A stretch of DNA of 64,000 nucleotides from Armatimonadota bacterium (GCA_003577165.1 QEUM01000012.1:1-64000); one strand, 5' to 3'. Counted from the stretch's first letter, positions 7,215 through 16,190 are shown. The notes: generated from the letters alone by a model not told the origin. Made by a program: numbers and translations.

Positions 7215-8231
7215 GTGGCCTTTAGGTTTCGATCCGTTCTTACGCTCTTTACAGTCGCCGTTAGCGCTGCGGCGAGCGCGCTGAACATCGTCACGACGAC
7301 GGAGGACTTGCGCTCGATCGCTCAATACGTGGGAGGATCGTTGGTGAAGGTCACTTCGTTGGTGACGGGTGCGAGGGACGCCCACTTCATAGACGCGAAA
7401 CCGAGTTTCATGGCGAAGGTGAGGAGCGCCGACCTCTTCATCGCCGTGGGTCTCGACCTCGAGATCGCATGGGAACGGGCGGTCATCGACGGCAGCGGCA
7501 ACTCCTCCGCGAGACCGGGGGGGGCAAGGCATCTGTACGCTTCGGCGGGCTGCATCGTGCTCGAGAAGCCCACGGGCGCTGTGTCTCGCGCGCAGGGGGA
7601 CATCCATCCGCACGGCAACCCGCACGTCTGGCTCGACCCGTGGAATGTGCGTGTCATGGCGGATAACATCGCCGAGAAGTTGGCCTCCATCGACGCGCAG
7701 AACGCCGCCAAGTACCGCGCCAACGCGTCCGCGTTCAAGCAGAGGCTGGACGAAGAGATGTTCGGATCCTCCCTCGTCGCAAAGGTGGGCGCGGCGAAGC
7801 TGTGGGCCTGGGAGCGCGCCGGCGAACTCAACACGCAGCTGCGCGCCGCCGGCCTTTCCGGGTCGCTCGCGGGGTGGGCCGCAAAGATGGAGCCGCTTCG
7901 GGGGGGCGCGGTCATCACCTACCACCGCAGCTTCAGTCACTTTCTCAACCGGTTCAACATCAAGTTGGTCGGAGAACTCGAACCCAAGCCGGGAATCCCC
8001 CCCACTCCTGGTCACTTATCGTCGCTCGTGAACAGCGCAAAAACGAGCGGCGTCAGGATCATTCTTCAGGAATCGTTCTATCCAACGCAGGCCGCCAAAA
8101 GCGTCGCGAGCCGCGTCGGCGCGAAGGTCGTGATCGTCCCCTTGGGCGTGGGGCACGACCCGGCTGCGAAAGACTACTTCTCGTGGATGGATGTTCTCGT
8201 CAATCGGGTCGCGGCGGCGCTTCGGGGGTAA
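7215..8231 (+). CDS. Zinc/manganese ABC transporter substrate-binding protein (ZnuA/TroA family)
   Basis: 338 aa from GTG 7215, behind GGAGAG overlapping the previous stop. Longer in-frame readings are rejected because only this start gives the leader (FRSVLTLFTVAVSAAASA). The cluster A-I domain starts LNIVTTTEDLRSIAQYVGG. Metal-ligand candidates are H57 (DAHFID), the HPHGNPHVWLDPWN block, and the His in TYHRSFSHF. The long helix joining two lobes is characteristic of the family. It should capture Zn2+ or Mn2+ in the periplasm and deliver it to the permease encoded 3 bp downstream. The metal cannot be decided from sequence alone. Confidence 0.85.
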   Translation: MAFRFRSVLTLFTVAVSAAASALNIVTTTEDLRSIAQYVGGSLVKVTSLVTGARDAHFIDAKPSFMAKVRSADLFIAVGLDLEIAWERAVIDGSGNSSARPGGARHLYASAGCIVLEKPTGAVSRAQGDIHPHGNPHVWLDPWNVRVMADNIAEKLASIDAQNAAKYRANASAFKQRLDEEMFGSSLVAKVGAAKLWAWERAGELNTQLRAAGLSGSLAGWAAKMEPLRGGAVITYHRSFSHFLNRFNIKLVGELEPKPGIPPTPGHLSSLVNSAKTSGVRIILQESFYPTQAAKSVASRVGAKVVIVPLGVGHDPAAKDYFSWMDVLVNRVAAALRG

Positions 8232-8234
8232 TTC

Positions 8235-9089
8235 GTGGGTGATCAGTGGGAGTTTCTGAAGCCGGCCGCGTTGGCTGCTCTTTGCATGTCGCCTGTGCAC
8301 GGCCTGTTCGGACTCCACATCGTTCGCCGAGGCGTGATCTTCATTGATCTTGCGGTCGCGCAGGTCGCCGCGCTGGGAATGGCGTTCGCGATTACGAGGG
8401 GATTTGAGCCTGAATCTCCGCAGGCTTACTGGACATCTGTCGGCGCCGCTCTGATCGGTGCTCTGCTGATATCGCTCTCGCGGTTTCGTCTAGGGCGCGT
8501 CCCGCACGAGGCAATGATCGGAATCGTGTTCGTCGTCGCGTCTGCGGGCAGCATCATCCTTCTGCAGTACGCAGATCACGGACAAGAACTGCTCAAATCC
8601 ATCTTGGACGGCCAGATTCTGCTCGTGCAAATGGACCAGGTCGAGCACACGGCGATCGCATATGGGATCATCGTGGCCGCGCTGCTTGTTCTATGGAAAC
8701 CGATCACGCGAATCTCATTGAATGAAGAGAGCGCGCCGAAGGGCGCGGCGGGCGTCGTGCTCGACTTCCTGTTCTACGCAATGCTCGGATTTGTGGTCGC
8801 GTCTTCCGTTCGCATCGCCGGTGTGCTGGTTGTATTCACGTGGCTGGTCATGCCCGCAGTAGTTGCCTTAATGTGGACGGGCAGCATGCTGAAGTCTGCT
8901 CTTGTGGCTCTTCCGCTCAGTTGGGTGGCTTCCATCGGAGGCCTGTATCTGTCTCTGCGTGCGGACGACAGCCTCGGAGGTTGGCCGCCGGGAGCGTCTA
9001 TCGTCCTCGTCTTTGGCGGAGTCACGGCGGCGAGCTATTGTGCGCGACTGCTCCTTCCCACTGGCGCGGGAGAGACAGGATCGAACTAG
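8235..9089 (+). CDS. Metal ABC transporter permease (ZnuB family)
   Basis: 284 aa from a GTG start, with about eight hydrophobic helices. Family features: an N-terminal ALAALCMSPVHGLFGLHIVR, the coupling segment RRGVIFIDLAVAQVAALGMA, and the C-terminal helices VRIAGVLVVFTWLVMPAVVA. It forms the membrane channel for the binding protein encoded just upstream. No ATP-binding subunit (ZnuC) is encoded in this operon or elsewhere in the window. The ATPase must be supplied from another locus or shared. Confidence 0.85.
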   Translation: MGDQWEFLKPAALAALCMSPVHGLFGLHIVRRGVIFIDLAVAQVAALGMAFAITRGFEPESPQAYWTSVGAALIGALLISLSRFRLGRVPHEAMIGIVFVVASAGSIILLQYADHGQELLKSILDGQILLVQMDQVEHTAIAYGIIVAALLVLWKPITRISLNEESAPKGAAGVVLDFLFYAMLGFVVASSVRIAGVLVVFTWLVMPAVVALMWTGSMLKSALVALPLSWVASIGGLYLSLRADDSLGGWPPGASIVLVFGGVTAASYCARLLLPTGAGETGSN

Positions 9090-9216
9090 GCCGGGGCTTC
9101 GTCTCTGGGGTCGAGCGAGTGACGGTCGCAGAGACGAGCGGCTGTGGGCGCCCTTGAAGCAGGGATTCCGACCGGAAACGGATAAGATAAGAGCGAGGAG
9201 GTACACAAGGGAGCGC

Positions 9217-10797
9217 ATGAAGACCCTTCAAGCAGAGGTTGGGCGTTTGATTCGCCAGGCAGCGAATGAAGCGGGGTTGACCCTCAAAGAACTCAGCGAG
9301 AAGCTTGGAGTGTCTCGACCCACGATTTACGCTTATGCGTCCGGGCAGCTGCGCATTTCTGAAAGCCGTCTCGCTCAGATCGCCCGCATAACCGGCAAGC
9401 CGGTCGAGTACTTCCGGTCTGCGCTCACCGGCACCATCGCGGACAGGCTGGACGGCGAGGCGTCGATCGAACTTCTTAATGCGCTGTTGGAGCCGCCGAA
9501 CCCGCAGAGGGCATCGGAGCTGGCAGTCACGTTGATCGGCGTTAGCCGCTCTCGCAAGGATGATGGGCACCTCGCAGAGTTGCAAAAGAGGGCCGGCAAC
9601 GCGCTTCTGCTTCAAGGCGATTACGTCGCTGCTGCGCATCAACTCGAGCAGGCGAGGGAACTCTTCGAAAAGCTGGGCTGGAAGGAGAAGGCTGCGAGAT
9701 GCTCGCAGTCGCTCGGCTATTGCTACATCAACTTGGGGCAGCTCGACAAGGCGGAGTCGAGTTTCGAACACTCGCGAGACTTTTCGTCGCCGGAAGATCG
9801 GTGGCGCGGGGAAGTGTCACTTGCCGCTTTGGCAGAGCGCGTCGGCGACCTTCCCGAAGCCGCCCGCCTTCTCGACGCAATTGCGGAGCAGCCCGGCCTG
9901 CCGGCAGTTGCGAAGGCATACGTGCTTGCAAATCGAGCGAGCCTGCACGCGGCGCGCGGCTCTTGGAAGGCGGCGCTTCCGGCCTGCGACGAGGCGCTGA
10001 AGGCCGCAATGGCCAATCGGCTTCACGACCAGGTCATCGAGCTTTTCATCCAGTCGAGCCTTGCTTGTCTCTCTACTGGTAAGTATAGGGCTGCGTTTTG
10101 TCGAATCAGCCGTGCGCTCGACATCGCCTTCGGTGCGCAGGATGATGCGCGTCGAACCTTAGCAAGGCTCGTGTATGCGCGGTTACTTTGGAGGATGGGA
10201 AGGATCGTCGAGGCGCGAGCGATTACTTCGCAGGCGCTCGGCACTGCGACGAGAAACCAATACAGACGGTCGGAGGCGGCGGGCCTGATTCAACTGGCCG
10301 AGATCGCGCTCGCGCGAGGCGACAACGAGCAGGCGCGGGACTACTCTGTTCAGGCTTCTGCGTTTGCAGCATCGCACGACTATCCGGTCGTGGCTACAAT
10401 CGCGCAGAGCCTCCACGCTTTGGCTTCGGCCCGATTGGGGGATGTGGACAGCGCGGAGTGCTCAGCAGAGCAGGCGCTGAGCGAGTGTCGATCCGCGGAA
10501 TTAGGAGAGGGTATGGTGCTGGCTCTGTGGAGCGCGGCGCGATCTGCCGAAGCAATTAGGGACCTGAGCCGCGCCCAAGCCCGATATGACGAGGCCATCG
10601 CAATCGCGGAGGCGGAAGGCTTGAAACCATTGGAAGCAGATTTGTGTGGTGAGGCGATCGCGGTGTTCGCCGGGAAGGCGCGAGAGTCGCTGGAGGCGCG
10701 GAGGAGCCGCGTCTCTGCGGAGATCGAGTCGGAAAAGCGCTTGACGGCGGAAATCATGGAGGGTGCGGGAATCGCCCCCGCACATTCGGACTCTTAA
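9217..10797 (+). CDS. XRE-family HTH regulator with TPR array
   Basis: 526 aa from ATG 9217, with GGGAG upstream. Residues 1-70 form a Cro/C1-type helix-turn-helix (LTLKELSEKLGVSRPTIYAY, then ASGQLRISESRLAQIARITG). From about 120 to 500 there is a helical repeat region with TPR signatures (GDYVAAAHQLEQARELFEKL; CYINLGQLDKAESSFEHSRD; GDNEQARDYSVQASAFAASH). HTH-TPR proteins of this kind are often cytosolic sensors in which the TPR domain binds a peptide or partner, as in the RRNPP family; the ligand here is unknown. It lies 127 bp after the metal permease gene and just before a lipoprotein gene that it could control. Confidence 0.8.
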   Translation: MKTLQAEVGRLIRQAANEAGLTLKELSEKLGVSRPTIYAYASGQLRISESRLAQIARITGKPVEYFRSALTGTIADRLDGEASIELLNALLEPPNPQRASELAVTLIGVSRSRKDDGHLAELQKRAGNALLLQGDYVAAAHQLEQARELFEKLGWKEKAARCSQSLGYCYINLGQLDKAESSFEHSRDFSSPEDRWRGEVSLAALAERVGDLPEAARLLDAIAEQPGLPAVAKAYVLANRASLHAARGSWKAALPACDEALKAAMANRLHDQVIELFIQSSLACLSTGKYRAAFCRISRALDIAFGAQDDARRTLARLVYARLLWRMGRIVEARAITSQALGTATRNQYRRSEAAGLIQLAEIALARGDNEQARDYSVQASAFAASHDYPVVATIAQSLHALASARLGDVDSAECSAEQALSECRSAELGEGMVLALWSAARSAEAIRDLSRAQARYDEAIAIAEAEGLKPLEADLCGEAIAVFAGKARESLEARRSRVSAEIESEKRLTAEIMEGAGIAPAHSDS

Positions 10798-10822
10798 GTT
10801 GAGGATGACACTTGTGGCGGCA

Positions 10823-11425
10823 ATGAAGAAGAACTTTTGGACAGGTGTGTTGGGCGTGGCTGCGACCGCGCTGGTCGTGGGCTGCGGCGGCTACGATACG
10901 CAGCGGGACCGGTTTGGGGAAGGAAACATCCCCGTCGGGCGCGTCATTTCACGGAGGAGCGCAGAGGCAGCGGTTACCATTGAAACTGACTCCGGAGTGC
11001 GCCGAACGACTGTGACGAATTCGGGAGGCATTTTCAAGTTTGACGAGTTGCCCGTTGGCGGAGCGACGCTGACCGTCGAACCGATGGACCCCCAACTCGA
11101 AAGGGAATCGCTTCGCATCTACTTCGGCGCAGAGCAGCGCATGATTGCAAACGTCGGCGTAAATGATCGCAACATCGTCGCGGTGGTGGAGTCGCTCGAG
11201 ATCTCCATGCCGAGCGGGACGGTCGTTGCACCCGGATCGCGAACACCCTTCGTTGTCCGCGTTAGTGGGCAAAACGTGCAGTCGCTCATTCCGAGCATTT
11301 GGGTAGACGGCGGAATTGGCTCTCTCGGCGCAGGCAATCAATTCATTGCGTCTGTGCCCGGCACCGGAAAGATCAGAGTTCGCGTGCTCGGACGCGAAGC
11401 TGAGCTCAATGTAACCGTTCAGTAG
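10823..11425 (+). CDS. Lipoprotein with carboxypeptidase-regulatory-like beta-sandwich
   Basis: 200 aa from ATG 10823. The signal peptide ends in a lipobox (LVVGCGG), so the mature protein is probably lipid-anchored. The mature part begins with a CarboxypepD_reg-like fold (IPVGRVISRRSAEAAVTIET and TNSGGIFKFDELPVGGATLT). An Ig-like domain follows (SGTVVAPGSRTPFVVRVSG). Such domains are usually structural or binding modules on the cell surface. Only 25 bp follow the HTH-TPR regulator, so the two may be co-transcribed. No enzymatic motif seen. Confidence 0.65.
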   Translation: MKKNFWTGVLGVAATALVVGCGGYDTQRDRFGEGNIPVGRVISRRSAEAAVTIETDSGVRRTTVTNSGGIFKFDELPVGGATLTVEPMDPQLERESLRIYFGAEQRMIANVGVNDRNIVAVVESLEISMPSGTVVAPGSRTPFVVRVSGQNVQSLIPSIWVDGGIGSLGAGNQFIASVPGTGKIRVRVLGREAELNVTVQ

Positions 11426-11443
11426 GGACGCACCGTTCGCGAA

Positions 11444-13159
11444 TCACCAGCGGCGATAGTTTTGAAAGGCGTTGTTCGTCGCGGGGTAGATTCCCGATCC
11501 GTCGCCTTTGCCCGCGCCGGTAATCACGCCTGTTTCGACATCCACCGACCGCACGGCTACGCGCTTCATGGTGCCGGCGAACTGAACCGATCCGAACAGC
11601 ATCTCCTTCGCGCCTTCGAGCGATCCTGGCGGGACCTCGCCTGCGGCAATTCTCTCGTTGATGCACTCGCCTGTGGGGAGAGGTTTGTTGTCGCGACTCA
11701 TCCGGACGACGAAGCGAAGAAGTCCCTTGCTGTCTCTCTGGTCGTAAACGTACACGTTGTCCGGTCCGACATCATAACCTTTGGCGCGCATCGCGTCGAT
11801 GACGGCCTTCTTCAGTTCCCCGCCGTCTCCCGATTCGCCATCGCCACTTCCTTCATGTTTGCATCGAGAGGATTGAGCGAGTCTTTGGCGTCCCGTCTCT
11901 CCTGGCGTTGCAACGGAACTCGAAGGGTCGTAGGTCTGTTTTTGGGATTGGGATCCGGCCACCATGGCGAACCACTCAGCAGCCCTTGCGTTCGCCAGTC
12001 CATCGAAAGCGGACATCCATGCCTGGTACGCGAGTTCACGCGCGTCGTCACCCCAGAGGTCTGTCACAGGTGCGAGCGCGTCCACCATGTCTGCGATCGC
12101 CGCGAGGGAGTCGGCACTCCCTTTCGCTTTGATCTTCTTCAAGAGAGCATTGAATTCGGACTTTCGTTTGTCGCTCGCGGACCTGGAAGGTTGGAAGGCA
12201 ACTCTGCCGACTTCGGCCCCCGCCTGTGAGTAGATGAGTTGTCCTTCGTGAATTGCCAGCTTCATGCCGGAGGCATTCGTGACGGAAGATACGGACAATT
12301 TTTCCGCAGACTCGAAATCGAAGTCTTCTGGAAAATAGGTGTGCTGAGTGGTGTGTGAGTACCCGTGGGGAACGAAGCGAACGAAGTAACCATCGGGGTG
12401 GTAAGACCATCTACCCTTTGGTACTGGCCTGTCATCCTTGCGCGGCTGATATTCACCGGTCAACACCGCGATCCTTTCCAGTTCGTCGAACGGCGCAGAT
12501 GCCGAATAGAACATCGAACGCAGCCGATTCTCGGCTTCCATGATCTGCCGCAGCGGGGCTGGAAGACTCAGGAATGGGCTGGAGGAAGCATTGTCCTTCA
12601 GGACATCCCACCCACTGCCTTCAAGTGATCGCAGATCCTGTTCGCTGATGAGCTGTGACGCGATATCGCGGTCTTTGGAGGAAAGTTTGCTTGGCTTCGT
12701 TCGGGCGAGGATTGCCCAGATGAGCCTTTGCACGTCGCTTTGGGCGATCTCCGGGTGGGCGACCGATCTCCGGAGGATGCCCTGGATGACGCCGGCACGT
12801 GGACCCTTGAGCGGGGCGAACAGGTACCCCTCGCCGCTCCCAGGGCCATGGGTTCCCGCATGCATGCAGTAACTTTGCGCTTCGAAGGAAAAAACCCCTG
12901 GAAAGACGTCGAACCTGCCGTCGTTGCTTCGAGCCAAGACCGTCAAAGGGACGGCGGATCGGGGGTTGAATTCGTCGAGGAATGGTACCTCCGTAACGGC
13001 ATCCTTGAGGGATGTGGTGATAGGGGGGTCTTCCTTGAGCAGCGAATCTAGCCCTGGGATACCGGGAATCTTGGGCTTCGGAAGCGAGATCTGCCCGGCG
13101 GCGAGGGACAGAGCAGCGGCCGCAGCAGCAAGGATTATGGTTCTGCCTGTACTCTTCAT
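11444..13159 (-). CDS. Large exported protein of unknown function
   Basis: 571 aa from ATG 13157-13159 (an ATG at 13186 is equally possible), with a leader RTIILAAAAAALSLAAGQIS. The mature protein has a Pro/Lys stretch after the leader (LPKPKIPGIPGLDSLLKEDP), a mixed alpha/beta middle, and a Ser/Gly/Asp-rich linker near residue 470 (HEGSGDGESGDGGELKKAVI). A C-terminal domain follows with NVYVYDQRDSKGLLRFVVRM. I recognise no family. It follows the minor-pilin operon on the same strand but is separated from it by a strong hairpin, so it is probably transcribed separately. It is convergent with the lipoprotein gene. Confidence 0.6.
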   Translation of the reverse strand: MKSTGRTIILAAAAAALSLAAGQISLPKPKIPGIPGLDSLLKEDPPITTSLKDAVTEVPFLDEFNPRSAVPLTVLARSNDGRFDVFPGVFSFEAQSYCMHAGTHGPGSGEGYLFAPLKGPRAGVIQGILRRSVAHPEIAQSDVQRLIWAILARTKPSKLSSKDRDIASQLISEQDLRSLEGSGWDVLKDNASSSPFLSLPAPLRQIMEAENRLRSMFYSASAPFDELERIAVLTGEYQPRKDDRPVPKGRWSYHPDGYFVRFVPHGYSHTTQHTYFPEDFDFESAEKLSVSSVTNASGMKLAIHEGQLIYSQAGAEVGRVAFQPSRSASDKRKSEFNALLKKIKAKGSADSLAAIADMVDALAPVTDLWGDDARELAYQAWMSAFDGLANARAAEWFAMVAGSQSQKQTYDPSSSVATPGETGRQRLAQSSRCKHEGSGDGESGDGGELKKAVIDAMRAKGYDVGPDNVYVYDQRDSKGLLRFVVRMSRDNKPLPTGECINERIAAGEVPPGSLEGAKEMLFGSVQFAGTMKRVAVRSVDVETGVITGAGKGDGSGIYPATNNAFQNYRRW

Positions 13160-13227
13160 CTTCTTGAAGCCGATTATTGCAGGCATTGTGCAGCGAGGGT
13201 CGCACTCGCCGTGCCTCCAAAGGGACT

Positions 13228-13263
13228 CAGGCCCGGCGCACCCACGGCACACCGGGCCTGATC
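13228..13263 (-). terminator. Hairpin between pilin operon and the 571-aa protein gene
   Basis: CAGGCCCGG and CCGGGCCTG form a perfect long inverted repeat around a 15-nt loop, immediately after the stop of the PilX-like gene on the minus strand. It lacks a strong U-run, so it may work poorly as an intrinsic terminator or act as an mRNA-stabilising hairpin. Confidence 0.55.
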
Positions 13264-13278
13264 AGAGGATGGGCAGGA

Positions 13279-14958
13279 TTATTCCGTACCTACGACCTTT
13301 CGCTCGCGCCAAGTGCGGACGCGAAGGGTGAAGTAGTCCTTGTCACCTGGCATTGCTGGCGGCATGTTGTTGACCAGCGCGGGCACTTGGTAGATGTTTG
13401 GGACGTTCGTGCCCATGTCGTAGAAGTTCGCGACGAACGTGCCGAGGATCTGATTCTGCTTTGCGCTGACGATCGTTCCTTGGGCGTAGAACGCCCCCGC
13501 CATCGCGAGCTGCGCGTCGCCTCCGCCCGTAGCAAGATACATGTTTCTCTGCGCGATCAGTCCGAGGCGTGTGGTCGTTGGGAAGGTAAAGCCAGTCTTC
13601 GGGAGCAGGCTTGCGTGGATGTCGATGTCGTTCGTTGCGAACATCGTGCCACTTCCAATGTAGCGGATCATCTCTTTCGATGAACCGAGCGTCAGGTTGC
13701 CCACCACACGAACGACGCCGCTAATATTGAGAGTCGCAGGCGTAACGATGGTGCCACCAACCTTTACCTGTGGCGTGAAGCTGATGCGATTGCCATAGGC
13801 ATCCGGCCCGTAGGAGAAGGCCGGAGTGTTTGCCGTGATCGTGTTGATGGGAATCGTAAGCGCGCGGTTATCGAGAAACAGCCGCTGATTTGTCCAGTGC
13901 GTTCCGCCAGAATCCACATACTCTGGCGCGCCAATGCCGCTAATGAGCGGAAACGCCAGATTGAGGTGCCCAAGGTCGTACTGGTGGTTCGTTCCGTTGT
14001 CGCTGAACACGCTAGATGCGCCTTGGTTGCCCGTCCAGCCGTCGTTCACGAAGGTGCCGTCCACAGTACTCTTGTAGGCGCCTCCGCCGAGGATATCACT
14101 GGTACCAATCGTGGCCGTTCCGGAAAGGCCGATCATTCCATGCTTCACTCTTACCTCAGTCCCGAGTTGCTCGATTCCAGCGGGCGCAGGGGGAGGTGGA
14201 ATGAGGCTGCGGAGTTCGGCCGGCATTCCATAGTAGTTGTTGCCAACGTACGCTTTTCCGCCAAAGCTGGAGTTCAAGTCCGTGGTCGTCAGAGGTGGGT
14301 CGTACATCCCGTTGAAGTTCGTGTCGTTATAGGGTTCAGCCGAGTTCCAGACCCCGTCGCCATTTGTGTCGGAGAACGCCTCGCCAGGGTCCCAAACTCC
14401 ATTCTTGTTCGAGTCGGTGAATAGTTCGGCTGCATCCCACTTGCCGTTTCCGTTCAGGTCAGAGTAGGGCTCGCCATCGCCGAGGCAGTGCATCGAACCG
14501 CGAATGTCCACGTTGCCGTTAATGGTGCGGCCGCTTGCGCCCGTGCCAGCGAATACTGCGTTGTTCCAAATGGAAACGTTCTTCGTGCTAACGTAGGCTC
14601 GCACGCTGGTCGTCTTGCCGCGATACGACACTTCGCTTGTGATCCACGCATAGGAGGCATCTGAGGCTGGGGAAACGGTGGCCGATGCCACGCAATCCGG
14701 CGCGATATCTTGGAGTTCGTCCGTGAGTTCATACTCATGAGACTGGAACGCTCCGTCGTTCAACATCGCGGACTGATAGGCGAGTGAAATCGCATAGTCG
14801 AGCGCAGCTTGCGCTCCTTGGAAGCTTACGAGTGCCCGGTTCTCCTTGTCGGCTCGACCGAGGCTGTTGCTGGCGAGGCCCGCAAGTCCGAGCAGAAGCA
14901 GCGTGACGATGAACATCGCCGCAATCACTAAGACCGATGCGAATGCTCTTTTTCTCAT
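13279..14958 (-). CDS. PilX-like minor pilin with EF-hand-type Ca2+ repeats
   Basis: 559 aa. The N-terminus (MRKRAFASVLVIAAMFIVTL then LLLGLAGLASNS) is a membrane helix of the PilX/T4SS minor-pilin type without the classical prepilin Glu. Residues about 167-220 hold four consecutive DxNxNGxxD units (DLNGNGKWD, DSNKNGVWD, DTNGDGVWN, DTNFNGMYD), which are EF-hand/dockerin-like calcium loops. The C-terminal half is a beta-rich repeat domain (RVVGNLTLGSSKEMIRYIGS). It is third in a pilV-pilW-pilX-like operon with an ATGA overlap to the gene before it. The likely role is a tip or accessory pilin whose adhesion or stability depends on Ca2+; that is inferred. Confidence 0.7.
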   Translation of the reverse strand: MRKRAFASVLVIAAMFIVTLLLLGLAGLASNSLGRADKENRALVSFQGAQAALDYAISLAYQSAMLNDGAFQSHEYELTDELQDIAPDCVASATVSPASDASYAWITSEVSYRGKTTSVRAYVSTKNVSIWNNAVFAGTGASGRTINGNVDIRGSMHCLGDGEPYSDLNGNGKWDAAELFTDSNKNGVWDPGEAFSDTNGDGVWNSAEPYNDTNFNGMYDPPLTTTDLNSSFGGKAYVGNNYYGMPAELRSLIPPPPAPAGIEQLGTEVRVKHGMIGLSGTATIGTSDILGGGAYKSTVDGTFVNDGWTGNQGASSVFSDNGTNHQYDLGHLNLAFPLISGIGAPEYVDSGGTHWTNQRLFLDNRALTIPINTITANTPAFSYGPDAYGNRISFTPQVKVGGTIVTPATLNISGVVRVVGNLTLGSSKEMIRYIGSGTMFATNDIDIHASLLPKTGFTFPTTTRLGLIAQRNMYLATGGGDAQLAMAGAFYAQGTIVSAKQNQILGTFVANFYDMGTNVPNIYQVPALVNNMPPAMPGDKDYFTLRVRTWRERKVVGTE

Positions 14959-15515
14959 GATCCGTTCCTCAAGATTGCTGTCGTTTTCATTCGGACATAC
15001 CGATCGGTGGGTCCGACTGTCCGCCGCGTGATGAGGTTGATGGTCACGGCCCGCCGCGAGCCGATGGTAGTAAGTTGAAACGGCGCATACTCTTGGCCGT
15101 ACTGGGTCGAACCTGGATCCGGGTCGACAGCGGAAATCTCATCTACGAGCACTTCCCCCGTTTCGTCGTCGACGAGTTGTCCATCGACTACGCTGAACGA
15201 GCGCTCCACGTCGGCAGTGAGCGGTTGCACGTACTCGCGCTCTCCAGTCGTCGGGTCGACCTGGTCGGACAGGCGAGGAAGAGTATAGTAGAGCGTCTTC
15301 CCGTCGCCGGTGATCTCAATCGCCATTGCGCTCCGGAGCTTCTCGCAGATCTTGCGCATTCCCATCGAATTCGATTGGGAGAGGTCAATGTCGGTGTCCG
15401 TGTAGTTGTAGAAGCGGAAACTAGTGACCCAGAGGGACATGAGCCCCCCGACCAGCAGAAAGAAGATGCTCATGCCCACGAGCATCTCCAGCAGGGTGAA
15501 TCCTCGCTTCCTCAT
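14955..15515 (-). CDS. Prepilin-like protein, PilW/PulJ type
   Basis: 186 aa from ATG 15513-15515, overlapping the stop of the gene before it (TAATG). It has a canonical type IV prepilin start: MRKRG then FTLLEMLVGMSIFFLLVGGL, with the conserved Glu at +5 after the expected cleavage. The C-terminal domain has DDETGEVLVDEISAVDPDPG and a beta-rich end. PilW/PulJ proteins are minor pseudopilins that prime assembly of type IV pili or type II secretion pseudopili. It shares an operon with the PilV-like and PilX-like genes. Confidence 0.8.
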   Translation of the reverse strand: MRKRGFTLLEMLVGMSIFFLLVGGLMSLWVTSFRFYNYTDTDIDLSQSNSMGMRKICEKLRSAMAIEITGDGKTLYYTLPRLSDQVDPTTGEREYVQPLTADVERSFSVVDGQLVDDETGEVLVDEISAVDPDPGSTQYGQEYAPFQLTTIGSRRAVTINLITRRTVGPTDRYVRMKTTAILRNGS

Positions 15516-16009
15516 TAGCGATACGCTCCGATGATCGTCCCGGTCAGGACTTGGCGGCGGACTCCGCTCTCGGAAAGCCACGAGACGACCAGAGTGATCT
15601 TCTTCGATCCGTCGGGCAGGTCCTCAACCCAGAATTTGCCCTGGCCGGACCTCAAAGCCTGTGCCGGACTGTAGAGCGATGCCTCGTCCAAGGGCACATT
15701 GGTAAACTCGTAAGGACTCCCGGTCTGACCCTCGTCGATCAGGTTGAGTTGGGCAAGGGCCTGCGGGTTCACGTCTGAAGGGCGGAGCATCTGAATATGT
15801 TCCAGCATCCGGTTGGCGATCTGGACGGCGCGCGACTCGTGGCGCGCCATGGATTCGCTCCGCTTGAGGACGGGAAATAAAGATAGGAGCCCCGCGGCAG
15901 CGAGCATCAGCAAGAACATGCCGATGACCACATCCATTAGGAGTGTGCCGCGCCGCCGGCGGGGAATCCTACCATGAGAGGCGCACATCTTAGACTCTCG
16001 GATATTCAC
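15515..16009 (-). CDS. Prepilin-like protein, PilV type
   Basis: 164 aa from GTG 16007-16009 with AAGGA about 8 bases upstream. The N-terminus has the basic leader GRIPRRRRG followed by TLLMDVVIGMFLLMLAAAGL. This is a class III-like prepilin signal in which +5 is Asp in place of the usual Glu, so prepilin peptidase may process it without efficient N-methylation. The rest is a small alpha/beta head (SKKITLVVSWLSESGVRRQV). It is first in the minor-pilin operon; the three genes overlap by 1 and 4 bases, which points to coupled translation. Confidence 0.75.
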   Translation of the reverse strand: MNIRESKMCASHGRIPRRRRGTLLMDVVIGMFLLMLAAAGLLSLFPVLKRSESMARHESRAVQIANRMLEHIQMLRPSDVNPQALAQLNLIDEGQTGSPYEFTNVPLDEASLYSPAQALRSGQGKFWVEDLPDGSKKITLVVSWLSESGVRRQVLTGTIIGAYR

Positions 16010-16033
16010 ATAGAATCCTTAAGGGATATGCTA

Positions 16034-16190
16034 TATAATCGGAAGATGTGACAGGTTTTTGTCTAGTCGGGGCCCTTGATCCCTAGTTGGCGCGTGGGGT
16101 CCTGGGCTGCGGTTGCCCAGCAGGGTGAGGCAGCCGCCACTCGACTAAGCCGTGGGGGCCGGTTTCTCATCCCTTGGCCGGCCCCACGCT
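16034..16190 (+). ncRNA. Possible structured RNA with own promoter and GC-rich terminator
   Basis: A TATAAT hexamer at 16034-16039 is followed by about 145 nt without a reading frame but with nested inverted repeats. TAGTCG (16064-16069) pairs with CGACTA (16142-16147). A hairpin CTGGGC/GCCCAG lies inside this pair. A GTGGGGGCCGG/CCGGCCCCAC stem (about 16152-16187) ends just before CTTTAAG. No good -35 was seen. I could not match it to 6S RNA, SRP RNA, tmRNA or the common riboswitch classes. The same region could instead form the leader of the divergent pilin operon on the minus strand. Confidence 0.35.

Noticed and set aside
16046-16190. tRNA, 6S, SRP RNA or tmRNA identity for the structured region
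   Set aside because: No cloverleaf, no TTC-arm motif and no recognisable conserved core of these RNAs. It was kept only as an unnamed candidate.
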